The translations under genes and the position numbers were made by a program. A model generated the notes under the pieces. It did not search any database and had not been told where the DNA came from. It saw only the letters and a program-made list of their open reading frames with translations. From Teratosphaeria epicoccoides (lineage: Eukaryota > Ascomycota > Dothideomycetes > Mycosphaerellales > Teratosphaeriaceae), in assembly GCA_021401465.1 (NCBI GenBank), contig JADDMT010000248.1, positions 1 through 26,126 on the forward strand: 26,126 nt of DNA, given 5' to 3'. Within the stretch, counting starts at the first letter, position 1. The number at the start of each line of letters is the position of its first letter. This document shows, one piece after another, positions 18,023 through 26,126 of the stretch.

Positions 18023-19714
18023 ATGAGTCTAGCATCGCCAGCGCTGTTGCCAAAGAGCGCAACGCCTTGGCGAATCCTTGCTGCGAGTCGCCCAACATGT
18101 CCACCACCATGTCAGGACCGACACCGCCGGCGACCAGCAGCACATCATCGACCGTGTCATCACAGCACATCATCCACAACCCGACCGACAATCCCAACCA
18201 CACACTCTCGCTCCAACCATGAGCGAATACAGCGGCGGTCTCTCCACGCCTCGCGCAGCCTGCAAGCAACGAAAGATCCCTACAAAGCCCTCGGTGTCTC
18301 TTCGTCAGCCTCGGCGGGAGAGATCAAGAAGGCGTATTATGGCTTGGCCAAGAAATACCATCCAGACACGAACAAGGATGCCCACGCAAAAGAGAGGTTT
18401 GCAGAGGCGCAGTCGGCGTATGAGATCCTGAGCGATGACAAGAAGAAGGCGGCCTGGGATCAGTACGGCTCGGCCGCCTTCGATCAAGCGGGTGGTCCGG
18501 ATCCCTCGTCCGCAGGCGGTTTCGGAGGCGGCAACCCGTTCGCGGGTGGAGGCAGCCCCTTTGGCGGCTTTGGCGGCGCGGCAGGTGGTGCGGGAGGAGG
18601 CTTTGGAGCCGAGTTCAACTTCGAGGATCTGTTCTCTGCCTTTGGTGGAGGTGCTCGACGAGGGAGAGGCGGCGGATCGAGAGCGAACCCTTTTGCGCAG
18701 GAGGAGGTGATGGTCGGGGAGAATATCGAGGTGCAGACGAATATCAGCTTCATGGATGCCGCCAAGGGCGTGCAGAAGGATATCGTGATTACGCCGTTGG
18801 TGCAGTGTAAGACGTGTAGTGGGGGTGGGTTGAAGAAGGGCGTGACGAGGCAGGCTTGTAAGTCTTGTGACGGGGCGGGGACGAAGGTGCATTTTATGCA
18901 GGGTGGATTCCAGATGGCGAGCACGTGTGGGACTTGTGGTGGCACGGGTGTGCAGATCCCGAGGGGCGGAGAGTGTGGGACGTGTCGGGGTAACGGGGCG
19001 GTTAGGGAGAGGAAGACTGTCACGGTGGATGTTCCGGGGGGTGTCGAAGATGGCATGAGGTTGAGGGTGATGGGGGAGGGCGACTATCCACCGACTGGTC
19101 AGGCTGCGAATCCAAAGTCGAGGTCCGAGAAGGGAGATCTCTACGTCTTCATACGGGTGGCTCCGGACACCAAGTTTCAGCGGAATGGGTCCGACGTGCT
19201 GTATACCGCATCAATACCGCTTACTACCGCCATTCTAGGAGGCGAGATCTCAGTGCCAACTCTAGACGGCGAGGTCATAGTCAAAGTCGCCACAGGCACC
19301 GGCACAGGTGATAAGATCACGCTACCCGGCATGGGCATGAAGAAACTCTCGTCCCGACGCGGCAACAATGGCGACCTGCGCGTCGAATTCAAGGTCCAGA
19401 TGCCGAAGTACCTGTCTGTCAATCAAAGAACCATCGTCGAGATGCTTGCGGATGAGATGCGCGATAAGAGTGCCAAGAGGATTATGAATTTGGGGCAGTA
19501 TAAGAGTCAGTCCCCGTCGTCGTCGCCTGGGTCCGGATCTGCGCATGGGGATGGTGTGGCAGATGAGCATAAGGGTGAGGGGTGGTTTAAGAATATTTGG
19601 CACAATGTGACCGGGCAGCATGATCATTGGGGTGGGAAGGATGGGGAGGGGAAGGGGAAGGGGAAGGGGGAGGATGAGGAGCCGAAGAAGGCTAGTGGGT
19701 CTGGGTCGGGATGA
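18023..19714 (+). CDS. MDJ1: Mitochondrial DnaJ (Hsp40) co-chaperone Mdj1
   Basis: 563 residues, no intron. The N-terminus (1-80) is Arg/Ser/Thr-rich with almost no acidic residue and ends RRSLHASRSLQATKDPY, a mitochondrial presequence typical of Mdj1. The J-domain (about 85-150) carries HPD at 113-115. A Gly/Phe-rich linker (about 155-215) follows. Four zinc motifs are present: CKTCSGGG (262), CKSCDGAG (279), CGTCGGTG (302) and CGTCRGNG (318). C-terminal substrate-binding domains lie at about 325-490, and the tail is Gly/Lys/Asp-rich. It is therefore a type I DnaJ. In the matrix Mdj1 stimulates the ATPase of Hsp70 (Ssc1) during folding of imported proteins. The start at 18023 was chosen because the targeting sequence follows it; the frame is open further upstream, so a longer form cannot be excluded. 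Confidence 0.93.
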   Translation: MSLASPALLPKSATPWRILAASRPTCPPPCQDRHRRRPAAHHRPCHHSTSSTTRPTIPTTHSRSNHERIQRRSLHASRSLQATKDPYKALGVSSSASAGEIKKAYYGLAKKYHPDTNKDAHAKERFAEAQSAYEILSDDKKKAAWDQYGSAAFDQAGGPDPSSAGGFGGGNPFAGGGSPFGGFGGAAGGAGGGFGAEFNFEDLFSAFGGGARRGRGGGSRANPFAQEEVMVGENIEVQTNISFMDAAKGVQKDIVITPLVQCKTCSGGGLKKGVTRQACKSCDGAGTKVHFMQGGFQMASTCGTCGGTGVQIPRGGECGTCRGNGAVRERKTVTVDVPGGVEDGMRLRVMGEGDYPPTGQAANPKSRSEKGDLYVFIRVAPDTKFQRNGSDVLYTASIPLTTAILGGEISVPTLDGEVIVKVATGTGTGDKITLPGMGMKKLSSRRGNNGDLRVEFKVQMPKYLSVNQRTIVEMLADEMRDKSAKRIMNLGQYKSQSPSSSPGSGSAHGDGVADEHKGEGWFKNIWHNVTGQHDHWGGKDGEGKGKGKGEDEEPKKASGSGSG

Positions 19715-20291
19715 TGGATCGTCCATGCGGTTGTGGCCGGGAAGGGTGCAGACGGGTTTTGATGTTTGGCGTTGTGGGGGTAGATGCTGTAGGTAGTGAG
19801 GAGATCAGAGGGATAGTGGCTGGTGAGCACGGCTTCCTGTATGACTGCATTGTTTGGGGTTGGTCAGCTATTTGCTCGTCGATACACACCTGTGAGACGT
19901 GCCAGGAGGCTGACTTGTACAACACTTGGCTGACTGTGCACAGCCTGATGATTTGCTTTGTAGCATAGCTTAGGATGACGAAAAGAGGCATCTCGACTCA
20001 AGCCCTTCTCTGTGAGGACAGAGCACTACTTGTCGTTGTGCTTCTTCTGGAGATACGGCTCACTACTGCAAAAAGGCAGTATGGCGAACGGCTCAGTCGA
20101 ATCTTATCCAGCGGACTTGTACCCAGATCGGAACATTTTACATGCAAGACGCAACTTGCAGCCCTCGTGTCACAGCAGACGTGCATCGCTGGATCGCTGC
20201 AATTTCACGAGACTTCAGTCAGTGTTGAGAGCATGACTGTTGTTGAGCGGTCAATGCTGGGCATCAGATGTCATGAGAGTATGCTCAGCAC
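19715..20291. other. Intergenic, no gene seen
   Basis: 577 bp between the Mdj1 stop and the next start. Short open stretches on both strands (the longest 115 codons at 19975-20322, +) have no recognisable content and no splice-linked partner. It should contain the Mdj1 terminator and the promoter of the DUF6697 gene. Confidence 0.5.
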
Positions 20292-22634
20292 ATGCTTCGG
20301 GCGGTCCCACGCAGCCTCATGATCAGCGATCAAAAGGCTCCTCCAATCGCCGCAACCTCTTCAACTTCTTCTCCTGCATCTCCGTCTCACAACAGCTGCC
20401 TTCTCGCCATCTTTGGCTCGGAACCGACCTTTCAGTCTCCCCCTCCACCGACAAACCCCATGGCCGCCCCAACGCTAGATCACTTCGGCACGGACCCGTC
20501 TGGTGCGCCGCCTCCGGCTCTCAATCCTCCAGGCACCGAGATGGTGAAGAAGGCATCCCCACGGACTCCACCGGACAGGACACACGACGGCCCGGTGGCG
20601 CCCGACTCGAGCCTGTCTCTCGTCGTGGCTCATCAGAATATGAAGCAGACGCAAGACGTCGTGCGTCTGGAGCACGCCCTTCGTCAGAGCCAGCAGAGGA
20701 TCGCGCAGATCGAGCAGGCTGTGCGCAATGATCTGCGCACGCTGCGTGCGGAGCTGGCGGGCTTGAGCACCCGGCGAGAGCGGGATGGTGGCTTTGACGA
20801 GGAGCGTGGCGACTTCGGTCTGCCGCGTGCATTTGGCGGGGTTGCGGCTGCGGGTCTGGAGCCTGGTTGCGGCAATCAGGTGGTGCGGGACGCGGCGTTG
20901 CGGCGACCTTTTGCTAGTCTGGCGGGGAGGGGGGATGTGCTTGCGGATACACCGACGCATGCCCCGGCGCGGCGAATGCAGACGATGGCGCACATGGTGG
21001 TGCAGTTTGAGGGCGAGAAGCCTGCCGGGGACGCGGCCGTGATGCTAGAGCAGGGACAGCCTGATGTCGACACAGAAGCAGCAGACTCAACCAAGCAGCA
21101 GGTCGTCGTGCACCCACGACCACCCGCCACCGCACCCAGCAAACCCAACACGCCTCCCGCGAATCCCCGCACCTGGCTCCCCCACGCCGTCCGCACGATG
21201 CCGCCTTCCCGGTTCCTGCACCTCGCCGACCCGGACCCCGAAACCTTCACAGCGGCCACGCTGCACTTCATCCTCGGCGGCGCCGAATGGTCCCCCGGCT
21301 ACTACTTCACCGACACCGCGCTCCCCGCGGTCCCGGACCTCCTCCCCAGCAAATCCTACTGGCTCATCGACCGCGCGACGGAGCCTTTCATGCCGCGGCG
21401 GCCGGGCGAGCACGGGGCGAAGATGACGGCGTTTTTCCGCGAGGCCGCGGCGGGACCGGAGGAGGCGAATTATGTGGGGGTTCCGGTTTTTGTGAGCTTG
21501 GATGTAGAGGAGGGGGGGGAAAGGGAGTATGTGTATTTTGGGATGTATAGTCGGAGTCGGGTTTCGGATCGCATGGATTTCGATCGCGCGGTAGAGTGTG
21601 TGCCGGGCGCTGTGAGGAGGTTTTGGGCGAGGGAGCTTACGAGGGAGGGGAGGGGGGAGTGGGTTACGAGGGCTTTGATGGAGCATTTTTGGCCCAGGCC
21701 GCGGGCGGAGGGGGGTGAGGCGGTGGAGGTGGGGCGGGGTGCAGGGATGTTGGGGGGATATGCGAGGAGCTCGGAGGCGTGGGAGAGGGAGGCGAGGGCG
21801 AAGGCGAATGGGATTACCGTGGAGATGATTTTGAGGGCTTTTGAGCTGCCGGATGCCGGGGAGGTGCCCGGGTTGAGGTTGTGGTGGGAGTATTTTGAGT
21901 GTGTGGGGTTTGATGGGGAGTTTTATCGCATGATGTGTTTGCTTAAGCATATGCCGCGGGTGGGGAGGTTTGTGCAGGAGCGGGAGGCTGGGAGGGCCGG
22001 GAGGGCGGCGGCGGAGAAGAGGGCGAAGGGGGAGGCGGATAGGGCGAGGGCGCCGAGGCAGGTGGAGAGGGAGGTTCTGCACGCTAGTAGTGGTCGTGGT
22101 GGTGGGGAGAAGGTTTCGCTGCTGCAGGGCACGGTCGTCGATGCTGAGACGCTTCGGAAAACGGTCGAGCCCGCCTCCTCTCGTGCGGTGAACGTCGGGG
22201 CTCCGACCGCTACAAAGGACAAGCCCACGTCCTACGAGCCGGAAGTCGACTGGCCGGACTGGGAAGACCCCACGGCCCCGGGCCCTCCTGCCACCAACCC
22301 GCCCGTCGTCGTCGAGCCAAAAATGCTCACGTCCGAAGACCTCTTCCGGGGCTGGGAGGCCTATGAGCCGCCCGTGCGCAAGGAGCATCCGTACTTCCCT
22401 TCTTCGGGGTCGGCGCCTGCGACGCCTGCGTTGGCGGAGGTTGTAGAGGGGGATGGTGGTGGGGAGAGCAAGGAGGAATTGAAGATATGTGTGACGGGTG
22501 CTGGCACGGCGGTGGAGGTCGCGGGTGGGAGTGGGAGTGGTAAGGGGGTTGGGGATGGAGGTGGGAGTGCGAACGGGAAAGGGAATGGGAACGGGAAGAG
22601 GGTGCCGCCGCATCTGAGGAGGAAGATGAGGTGA
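20292..22634 (+). CDS. DUF6697-domain protein of unknown function
   Basis: A single open frame of 780 residues. Residues 1-110 are Pro/Ser-rich and disordered. A coiled coil (about 115-162, MKQTQDVVRLEHALRQSQQR onward) follows, then another low-complexity linker. A conserved globular region at about 303-565 holds SRFLHLADPDPETFTAATL, ILGGAEWSPGYYF, RPGEHGAKMTAFF, VYFGMYSRSRVSDRMDFDR, EWVTRALMEHFWP and LRLWWEYFECVGFDGEFYRM. I recognise this as the DUF6697 pattern of fungal proteins; its function is unknown. The C-terminus is Gly/Lys/Asn-rich and ends VPPHLRRKMR, a tail seen in some RNA-associated proteins. The start could instead be Met57 (20460). Strong GC bias produces long false ORFs on the other strand. 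Confidence 0.8.
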   Translation: MLRAVPRSLMISDQKAPPIAATSSTSSPASPSHNSCLLAIFGSEPTFQSPPPPTNPMAAPTLDHFGTDPSGAPPPALNPPGTEMVKKASPRTPPDRTHDGPVAPDSSLSLVVAHQNMKQTQDVVRLEHALRQSQQRIAQIEQAVRNDLRTLRAELAGLSTRRERDGGFDEERGDFGLPRAFGGVAAAGLEPGCGNQVVRDAALRRPFASLAGRGDVLADTPTHAPARRMQTMAHMVVQFEGEKPAGDAAVMLEQGQPDVDTEAADSTKQQVVVHPRPPATAPSKPNTPPANPRTWLPHAVRTMPPSRFLHLADPDPETFTAATLHFILGGAEWSPGYYFTDTALPAVPDLLPSKSYWLIDRATEPFMPRRPGEHGAKMTAFFREAAAGPEEANYVGVPVFVSLDVEEGGEREYVYFGMYSRSRVSDRMDFDRAVECVPGAVRRFWARELTREGRGEWVTRALMEHFWPRPRAEGGEAVEVGRGAGMLGGYARSSEAWEREARAKANGITVEMILRAFELPDAGEVPGLRLWWEYFECVGFDGEFYRMMCLLKHMPRVGRFVQEREAGRAGRAAAEKRAKGEADRARAPRQVEREVLHASSGRGGGEKVSLLQGTVVDAETLRKTVEPASSRAVNVGAPTATKDKPTSYEPEVDWPDWEDPTAPGPPATNPPVVVEPKMLTSEDLFRGWEAYEPPVRKEHPYFPSSGSAPATPALAEVVEGDGGGESKEELKICVTGAGTAVEVAGGSGSGKGVGDGGGSANGKGNGNGKRVPPHLRRKMR

Positions 22635-23445
22635 TGGCGGTGGGGTGGTGAGATGGTGGTGGGGCGTGATGAGGGTGGGTGTGATGAGGTGTGTGGCGTT
22701 TCAGGGAGAGAGGGAGGCCGGACGTCAGAATCGCCAAGAGTGGTCTGAGAATCTGTATACTAGCCTACTAAATCTCATAGTGCGAAAGTCAAGTTTGGCG
22801 AGCGAGAATGTAATCCGCTCTCCCATTGCTTAACTGGTCGAAGTGCCCCTGGTTCTTCTTGATGGAGTATGACGAATCGATGCTTGGACATCGGGGTCAT
22901 GCCTTTCCGCTAGACATCAAACGCCTTGCGCAATCTGTATTGCGCAACCACCATGCGTGACTGGACGCAATACTCTTGTTGCTCAGGAGCTTTGGACACT
23001 ATATACTCTGCCTGCATTGATGCCCAGCTGTGCCGCTCCGTCCAGACCGCTCTGGCGAGTCGGGAAATTCTAGACTCCAGGCTTCGGGAGGGCTTGCGCC
23101 TTCTGCGATTATCCGTGTTGGTCGGCAACTGCAGCCACGGGATATTCTCAGAGCCAGTGGACGGTGCCCGCTGCTGTAGCGCTTGCCGACGGATTCCCGC
23201 GTGGATGCGGCAGTCAGTGACCGAGGTCTGCTGTGCGGGTCTCGGTTGCAGAGAAGGTTCGTAATGCGCAGACGTGTCTTGCTACAGAGCACGGCAGATC
23301 GCTATCCGTCCGTCCTAGACCTCGCATGCCTCTGATATCAGCATCACCGGCTGAACATACGGGCGGTGCCGGTACAGACGGACGCGGGCATACGCAAGCG
23401 GGATCAGGAGTCCCATACCCGCCTTGCCTTCACAGTCCCCACCTT
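22635..23445. other. Convergent intergenic region, no gene seen
   Basis: 811 bp between the 3' ends of the DUF6697 gene and Tim21. An open stretch of 112 codons (22926-23264, +) and smaller ones opposite it lack domains or splice signals that would link them. No tRNA-like A or B box was found. It should hold the two terminators. Confidence 0.5.
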
Positions 23446-24165
23446 TCATCTATTCCAATTGACCCCAAAGAACTTGCCCACACTCCCCTTCGCACCCACC
23501 AAACTCGCATCCTTATTCTCCAGATAATGTCGCTGCCGGCCCGGCACATCCAGCGCAAGCACCCTGTACTCCCACTCCCGCTCCCCCGGCCTCCTCGCCA
23601 CATGGACCTGCACCGTCCCCTTCGCCACAGGCCCCTCGACATAGAAGTGCAGATAGGTATGCTCGATGCCCGCGCGGTCAGTGTCATGCCGGCTCGCAAT
23701 CGTCCGGTTCCGTGCCCATCGTGACCAGCTCGGTTCGCCGTACGCTTTGATGTCTCGAGACTTGTGGTAGCCCTCACCGGCCAACAGCTCCAAGCATTTC
23801 GGGTCGTTCTTGATCCTGTCGGCGGCGCGGTTGAAGACGGCGGTCTTGGAGTCGGTGGAGAAGACTTCGAGGTAGAGGACGTAAGTGATTGTGCCTGTTA
23901 AGCCGAGGCCGAGGAGGATGATGGCGAGATTGAAGGATTGCTGGGTTGTTCGCGCCGCTTTCTCGCCGATGGAGAGCTGCCGCCAGGGGATGTGGCCGTC
24001 GTCGTTGGCGACTGTGACGCTGCGTCGGCGGGAATTGGGGAGTCGCGACGTCGTTGCTGTGCGGACTTGGAGGAGGCGCGGCGGCGAAGGGGCGTGTAGC
24101 ACGGGGCGGACACCGGAGCGGAACAGGAACACAGACCACTGCTGGACGCCGGTTCTCATGGCCAT
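23446..24165 (-). CDS. TIM21: Tim21, subunit of the TIM23 mitochondrial presequence translocase
   Basis: 239 residues from ATG 24165 to TGA 23448-23446. The Arg-rich N-terminus without acidic residues (1-50) is a mitochondrial presequence. One membrane helix (about 77-99, NLAIILLGLGLTGTITYVLY) anchors the protein in the inner membrane. The Tim21 domain faces the intermembrane space: EVFSTDSKTAVFNRAADRIK, LAGEG, IKAYGEPSWSRWARNR, HLHFYVEGP-like residues, VHVARRPGE, YRVLALDVPG and YLENKD. Tim21 docks the TOM complex to TIM23 and helps couple it to the respiratory chain. The frame is open upstream to 24282, but a start at 24165 gives the usual length and puts the presequence first; 24159 is also possible. 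No intron. Confidence 0.92.
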   Translation of the reverse strand: MAMRTGVQQWSVFLFRSGVRPVLHAPSPPRLLQVRTATTSRLPNSRRRSVTVANDDGHIPWRQLSIGEKAARTTQQSFNLAIILLGLGLTGTITYVLYLEVFSTDSKTAVFNRAADRIKNDPKCLELLAGEGYHKSRDIKAYGEPSWSRWARNRTIASRHDTDRAGIEHTYLHFYVEGPVAKGTVQVHVARRPGEREWEYRVLALDVPGRQRHYLENKDASLVGAKGSVGKFFGVNWNR

Positions 24166-24409
24166 GCTCGCTGCACAGCACCTCGCCGTCGCCCACGTGA
24201 GCTTCGACTTCGGCTTCCCAAGAGAAGAGGCGCAAGTCACCCAAGGACCAGTGGGGCTCGGCCTCGGTACCTGAGGGTTCACGGGGTCCTTCCCTTTTCG
24301 GAAGTATACTTAATGTGGGTCTCCTGGTACATACGGAGTACACAAGCTGAGAATATCATAAATCATTCCTGCTAGTCGGGTTTGCCGTGATGCCTTGATA
24401 CTCATCAAA
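24166..24409. promoter_or_regulatory. Shared divergent promoter between Tim21 and the coiled-coil gene
   Basis: Only 244 bp separate the two start codons. A CACGTG E-box at 24194-24199, near the Tim21 side, could bind a Cbf1-type bHLH factor. TACGGAGTA at 24332-24340 is an incomplete palindrome on the other side. No clear TATA box is visible. Function of these motifs is inferred from sequence only. Confidence 0.4.
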
Positions 24410-26011
24410 ATGGCCTCCAAAGAGCTCTACCAGCTCCTACGAGTTCTGGACGAAAGAGACATCCCATTGGGACGCGATCACGTGGCTTGGGCTTTCGAGA
24501 ATACCAAGACGAAAGAAGCGACGACATCGTGGATCCACGAATATCTGACGCCATCCACTCTGCTGACGAAAGAGGAGTCGAATTTGTATGTCCAACGTCG
24601 CAACCCATGGCGCACAGTACCTTACTGACCCTCATGCAGCCACGAGAAGCGCCCATCGACATCATCTGGAGCCAGCCAGGCGTTGACGAGTCGCCCCCTG
24701 ACCGATGCAGACTTTGAAGCCGCCATCTCATCTCTGGAGCAGAGCACGCAAGCCATCGAGCAGCAATGCCGCATGCTGGAAGCTCAGAGGAAAGCTCTTC
24801 AGCACTTGAACTCTCGTGATGGCAAAAAGGATTCCGTCCGAGACTTCAAAGAAAACAAGCAGAAGACTTTAGGTCGCAACAAAGCTCAACTCGATTTCGA
24901 GATCAACAAGCTGAGCGATACCTTGCAAACGAAGCTGAGTGCTTCATCGAAGCATTGCGACAACTCAGTGTCAGGCATCTCAAACAGCATCGACCGCATC
25001 CTGGAGAAGGACGACAGACTGCTCGATGGAATACAAAAGCTCCTGCCCAAGCTCGAAACGGACGGCCAGCAGGACGCGGATCTCGAGGCTGAAGTCGAGC
25101 GACTGTGCAACCTCCTGACTTCCCTCACCATCCAAGAGATCCACGAACGCATGGACACCGCCTTCACATCCAACAGCACCGTCCTAGACACGCCCACCAA
25201 CGGCATCGACAAAAAATCCGAAAAGCAGCGCCACTCTCTCCGCGCCGAACTCACCGAACTCTGCAACGAGATCGACGGCCTCGCCACCATGGCCGTCGAC
25301 ACCCGATTCCGCCTCTCCATCCGACGGGCCCTCAAAACCTCAAAAGCCGACGCCAATCTCGAAAGAGGTAGATGGAGCGAGTACATCGTCACCTCCCTCC
25401 GATACCTCACCGCCCGTCTCGAAGTCCTGACCGACCACTTCGAGCACCTGCACGCGCACCACGGCGCGCTGAAACAGGCTGCAGGCAGTCTGGAGAAAGT
25501 TTTGGCGCAGCAGCCTCCGCAGGTCGCGAGAGATGCCGGAACGAGTGTAGCGCCGAAGGGCCCTGCGACGCCGGTGGCGAAGGGCTTGAAGCCGTTGAGG
25601 CTGGTGCAGGCGCACTCGGAGGCGGATCCTGCGACGCAGTTGCTGAGGTGCTTGGGTGTCAAGGGCGTCGTTGAGGCTGCGGATGGTCAGGCGCTTGCGG
25701 CTGGTTTGAGGAAGGCTGTGCGGACGAGGGCGGTGGAGGTGAGGGATTTGGAAGGGAGCACGGCACGCGTGGTTTCGGATGCGGTGGCGGGGAGTTTGGC
25801 GAGGGGGCATAGGGACGTCGAGGCTTTGGTTCGCGCTGTGTATGTGTTTTCGCGGTTTGGGGGTGCGAGAGTGGTGGAGGAGGGTGTGGAGGGGAGGTTG
25901 GGTGGGTTGGAGCAAGTGACGGAGAGGGTGGGCGGTTTGATGAGAGGGTTGGATGTGGAGAGTGTGGCGAGGGAGGTGCGGAGGAGGCTGGCTGAGGTCA
26001 CCGGGGAGTGA
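24410..26011 (+). CDS. Coiled-coil protein, possibly HAUS3-like augmin subunit
   Basis: Two exons, 24410-24585 and 24640-26011, joined across a 54-bp intron (GTATGT, CTTACTGAC branch region, GCAG), give 515 residues. The start is the ATG in AAAATGGCC at 24410. Residues 1-58 form a small N-terminal unit (LYQLLRVLDERDIPL, HVAWAFENTKTKEATTSWI, HEYLTPSTLLTKEE) whose pattern of Phe-Glu then Trp and a final Leu-Thr-Lys-Glu-Glu resembles the N-terminus of HAUS augmin subunit 3. The rest is mostly heptad-rich coiled coil from about 85 to 440. Augmin recruits gamma-tubulin to spindle microtubules. The family is conserved in ascomycetes as far as I recall, but the augmin assignment is tentative. Codon use shifts to strongly GC-rich after about 25500. 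Confidence 0.65.
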
Positions 26012-26126
26012 TGAGGGCTACTAGCTGTGCATGCCGCGTAGACAAGTGCAACTACCAAATGCATATTGCTGGATGGCTCGGGTTACTGCAGCACTAGAAA
26101 GCAGGGACAACGTCGAGGCTGCTGAG
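26012..26126. other. Downstream end of window
   Basis: 115 bp after the coiled-coil gene stop; too short to say more than that it holds the 3' end of that transcript. Confidence 0.4.

Noticed and set aside
21087..22613. 508-codon ORF on the - strand
   Set aside because: It lies wholly opposite the DUF6697 domain gene and is Arg/Pro/His/Leu-rich, the usual mirror of a GC-rich coding strand.
22926..23264. 112-codon + strand ORF between the DUF6697 gene and Tim21
   Set aside because: No recognisable motif, no splice partner, overlapping opposite-strand ORFs of similar length; treated as intergenic.

Overview
The window looks like a filamentous ascomycete (Pezizomycotina) chromosome. Its right third carries GC-rich genes with short spliceosomal introns (GTRAGT donor, CTRAY branch, YAG acceptor) and fungal families (SAP30-like, Mdj1, DUF6697, Tim21). 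Its left two thirds are transposons damaged by CpA-to-TpA (and complementary TpG-to-TpA) changes, the signature of repeat-induced point mutation (RIP). The species cannot be named; a Dothideomycete is a guess.

Transposon block, 1-16470. Two copies of one Ty3/gypsy chromovirus face each other. Copy 1 (1-5064, + strand) enters from outside the window in RNase H. Copy 2 (7536-15704, - strand) is complete: 8169 bp, two 360-bp LTRs and a 5-bp target duplication AACAG. At every anchor checked, position p of copy 1 pairs with 12600-p of copy 2, so the copies show no net indel over 5 kb. Between them lie the RIP-killed remnant of a Plavaka-like (CACTA-type) DNA transposase gene (5227-6825) and a lone LTR (6916-7275). 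An older, divergent LTR (about 16072-16470) closes the block.

The unusual point is the cargo. Between the chromodomain end of gag-pol and the 3' LTR, each copy carries a separate gene in antisense orientation. It has its own TATA box, an in-frame 499-codon reading frame interrupted only by RIP-type stops, a Cys-rich N-terminus, a very basic C-terminus and a 51-bp spliceosomal intron. Because the element's RNA is antisense to this gene, the intron would survive retrotransposition, so this looks like a captured host gene. The element also has a candidate self-priming site: nine bases just inside the 5' LTR are complementary to the predicted 5' end of its own transcript.

Gene block, about 16490-26126, with no RIP damage: a SAP30-like Sin3-binding protein (16834-17590, +, three exons); mitochondrial DnaJ Mdj1 (18023-19714, +); a DUF6697 protein (20292-22634, +); Tim21 of the inner-membrane import machinery (23446-24165, -); and, divergent from Tim21, a coiled-coil protein that may be an augmin HAUS3-like subunit (24410-26011, +, one intron). 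Mdj1 and Tim21 both serve mitochondrial protein import and folding. No rRNA, tRNA or CRISPR was seen.
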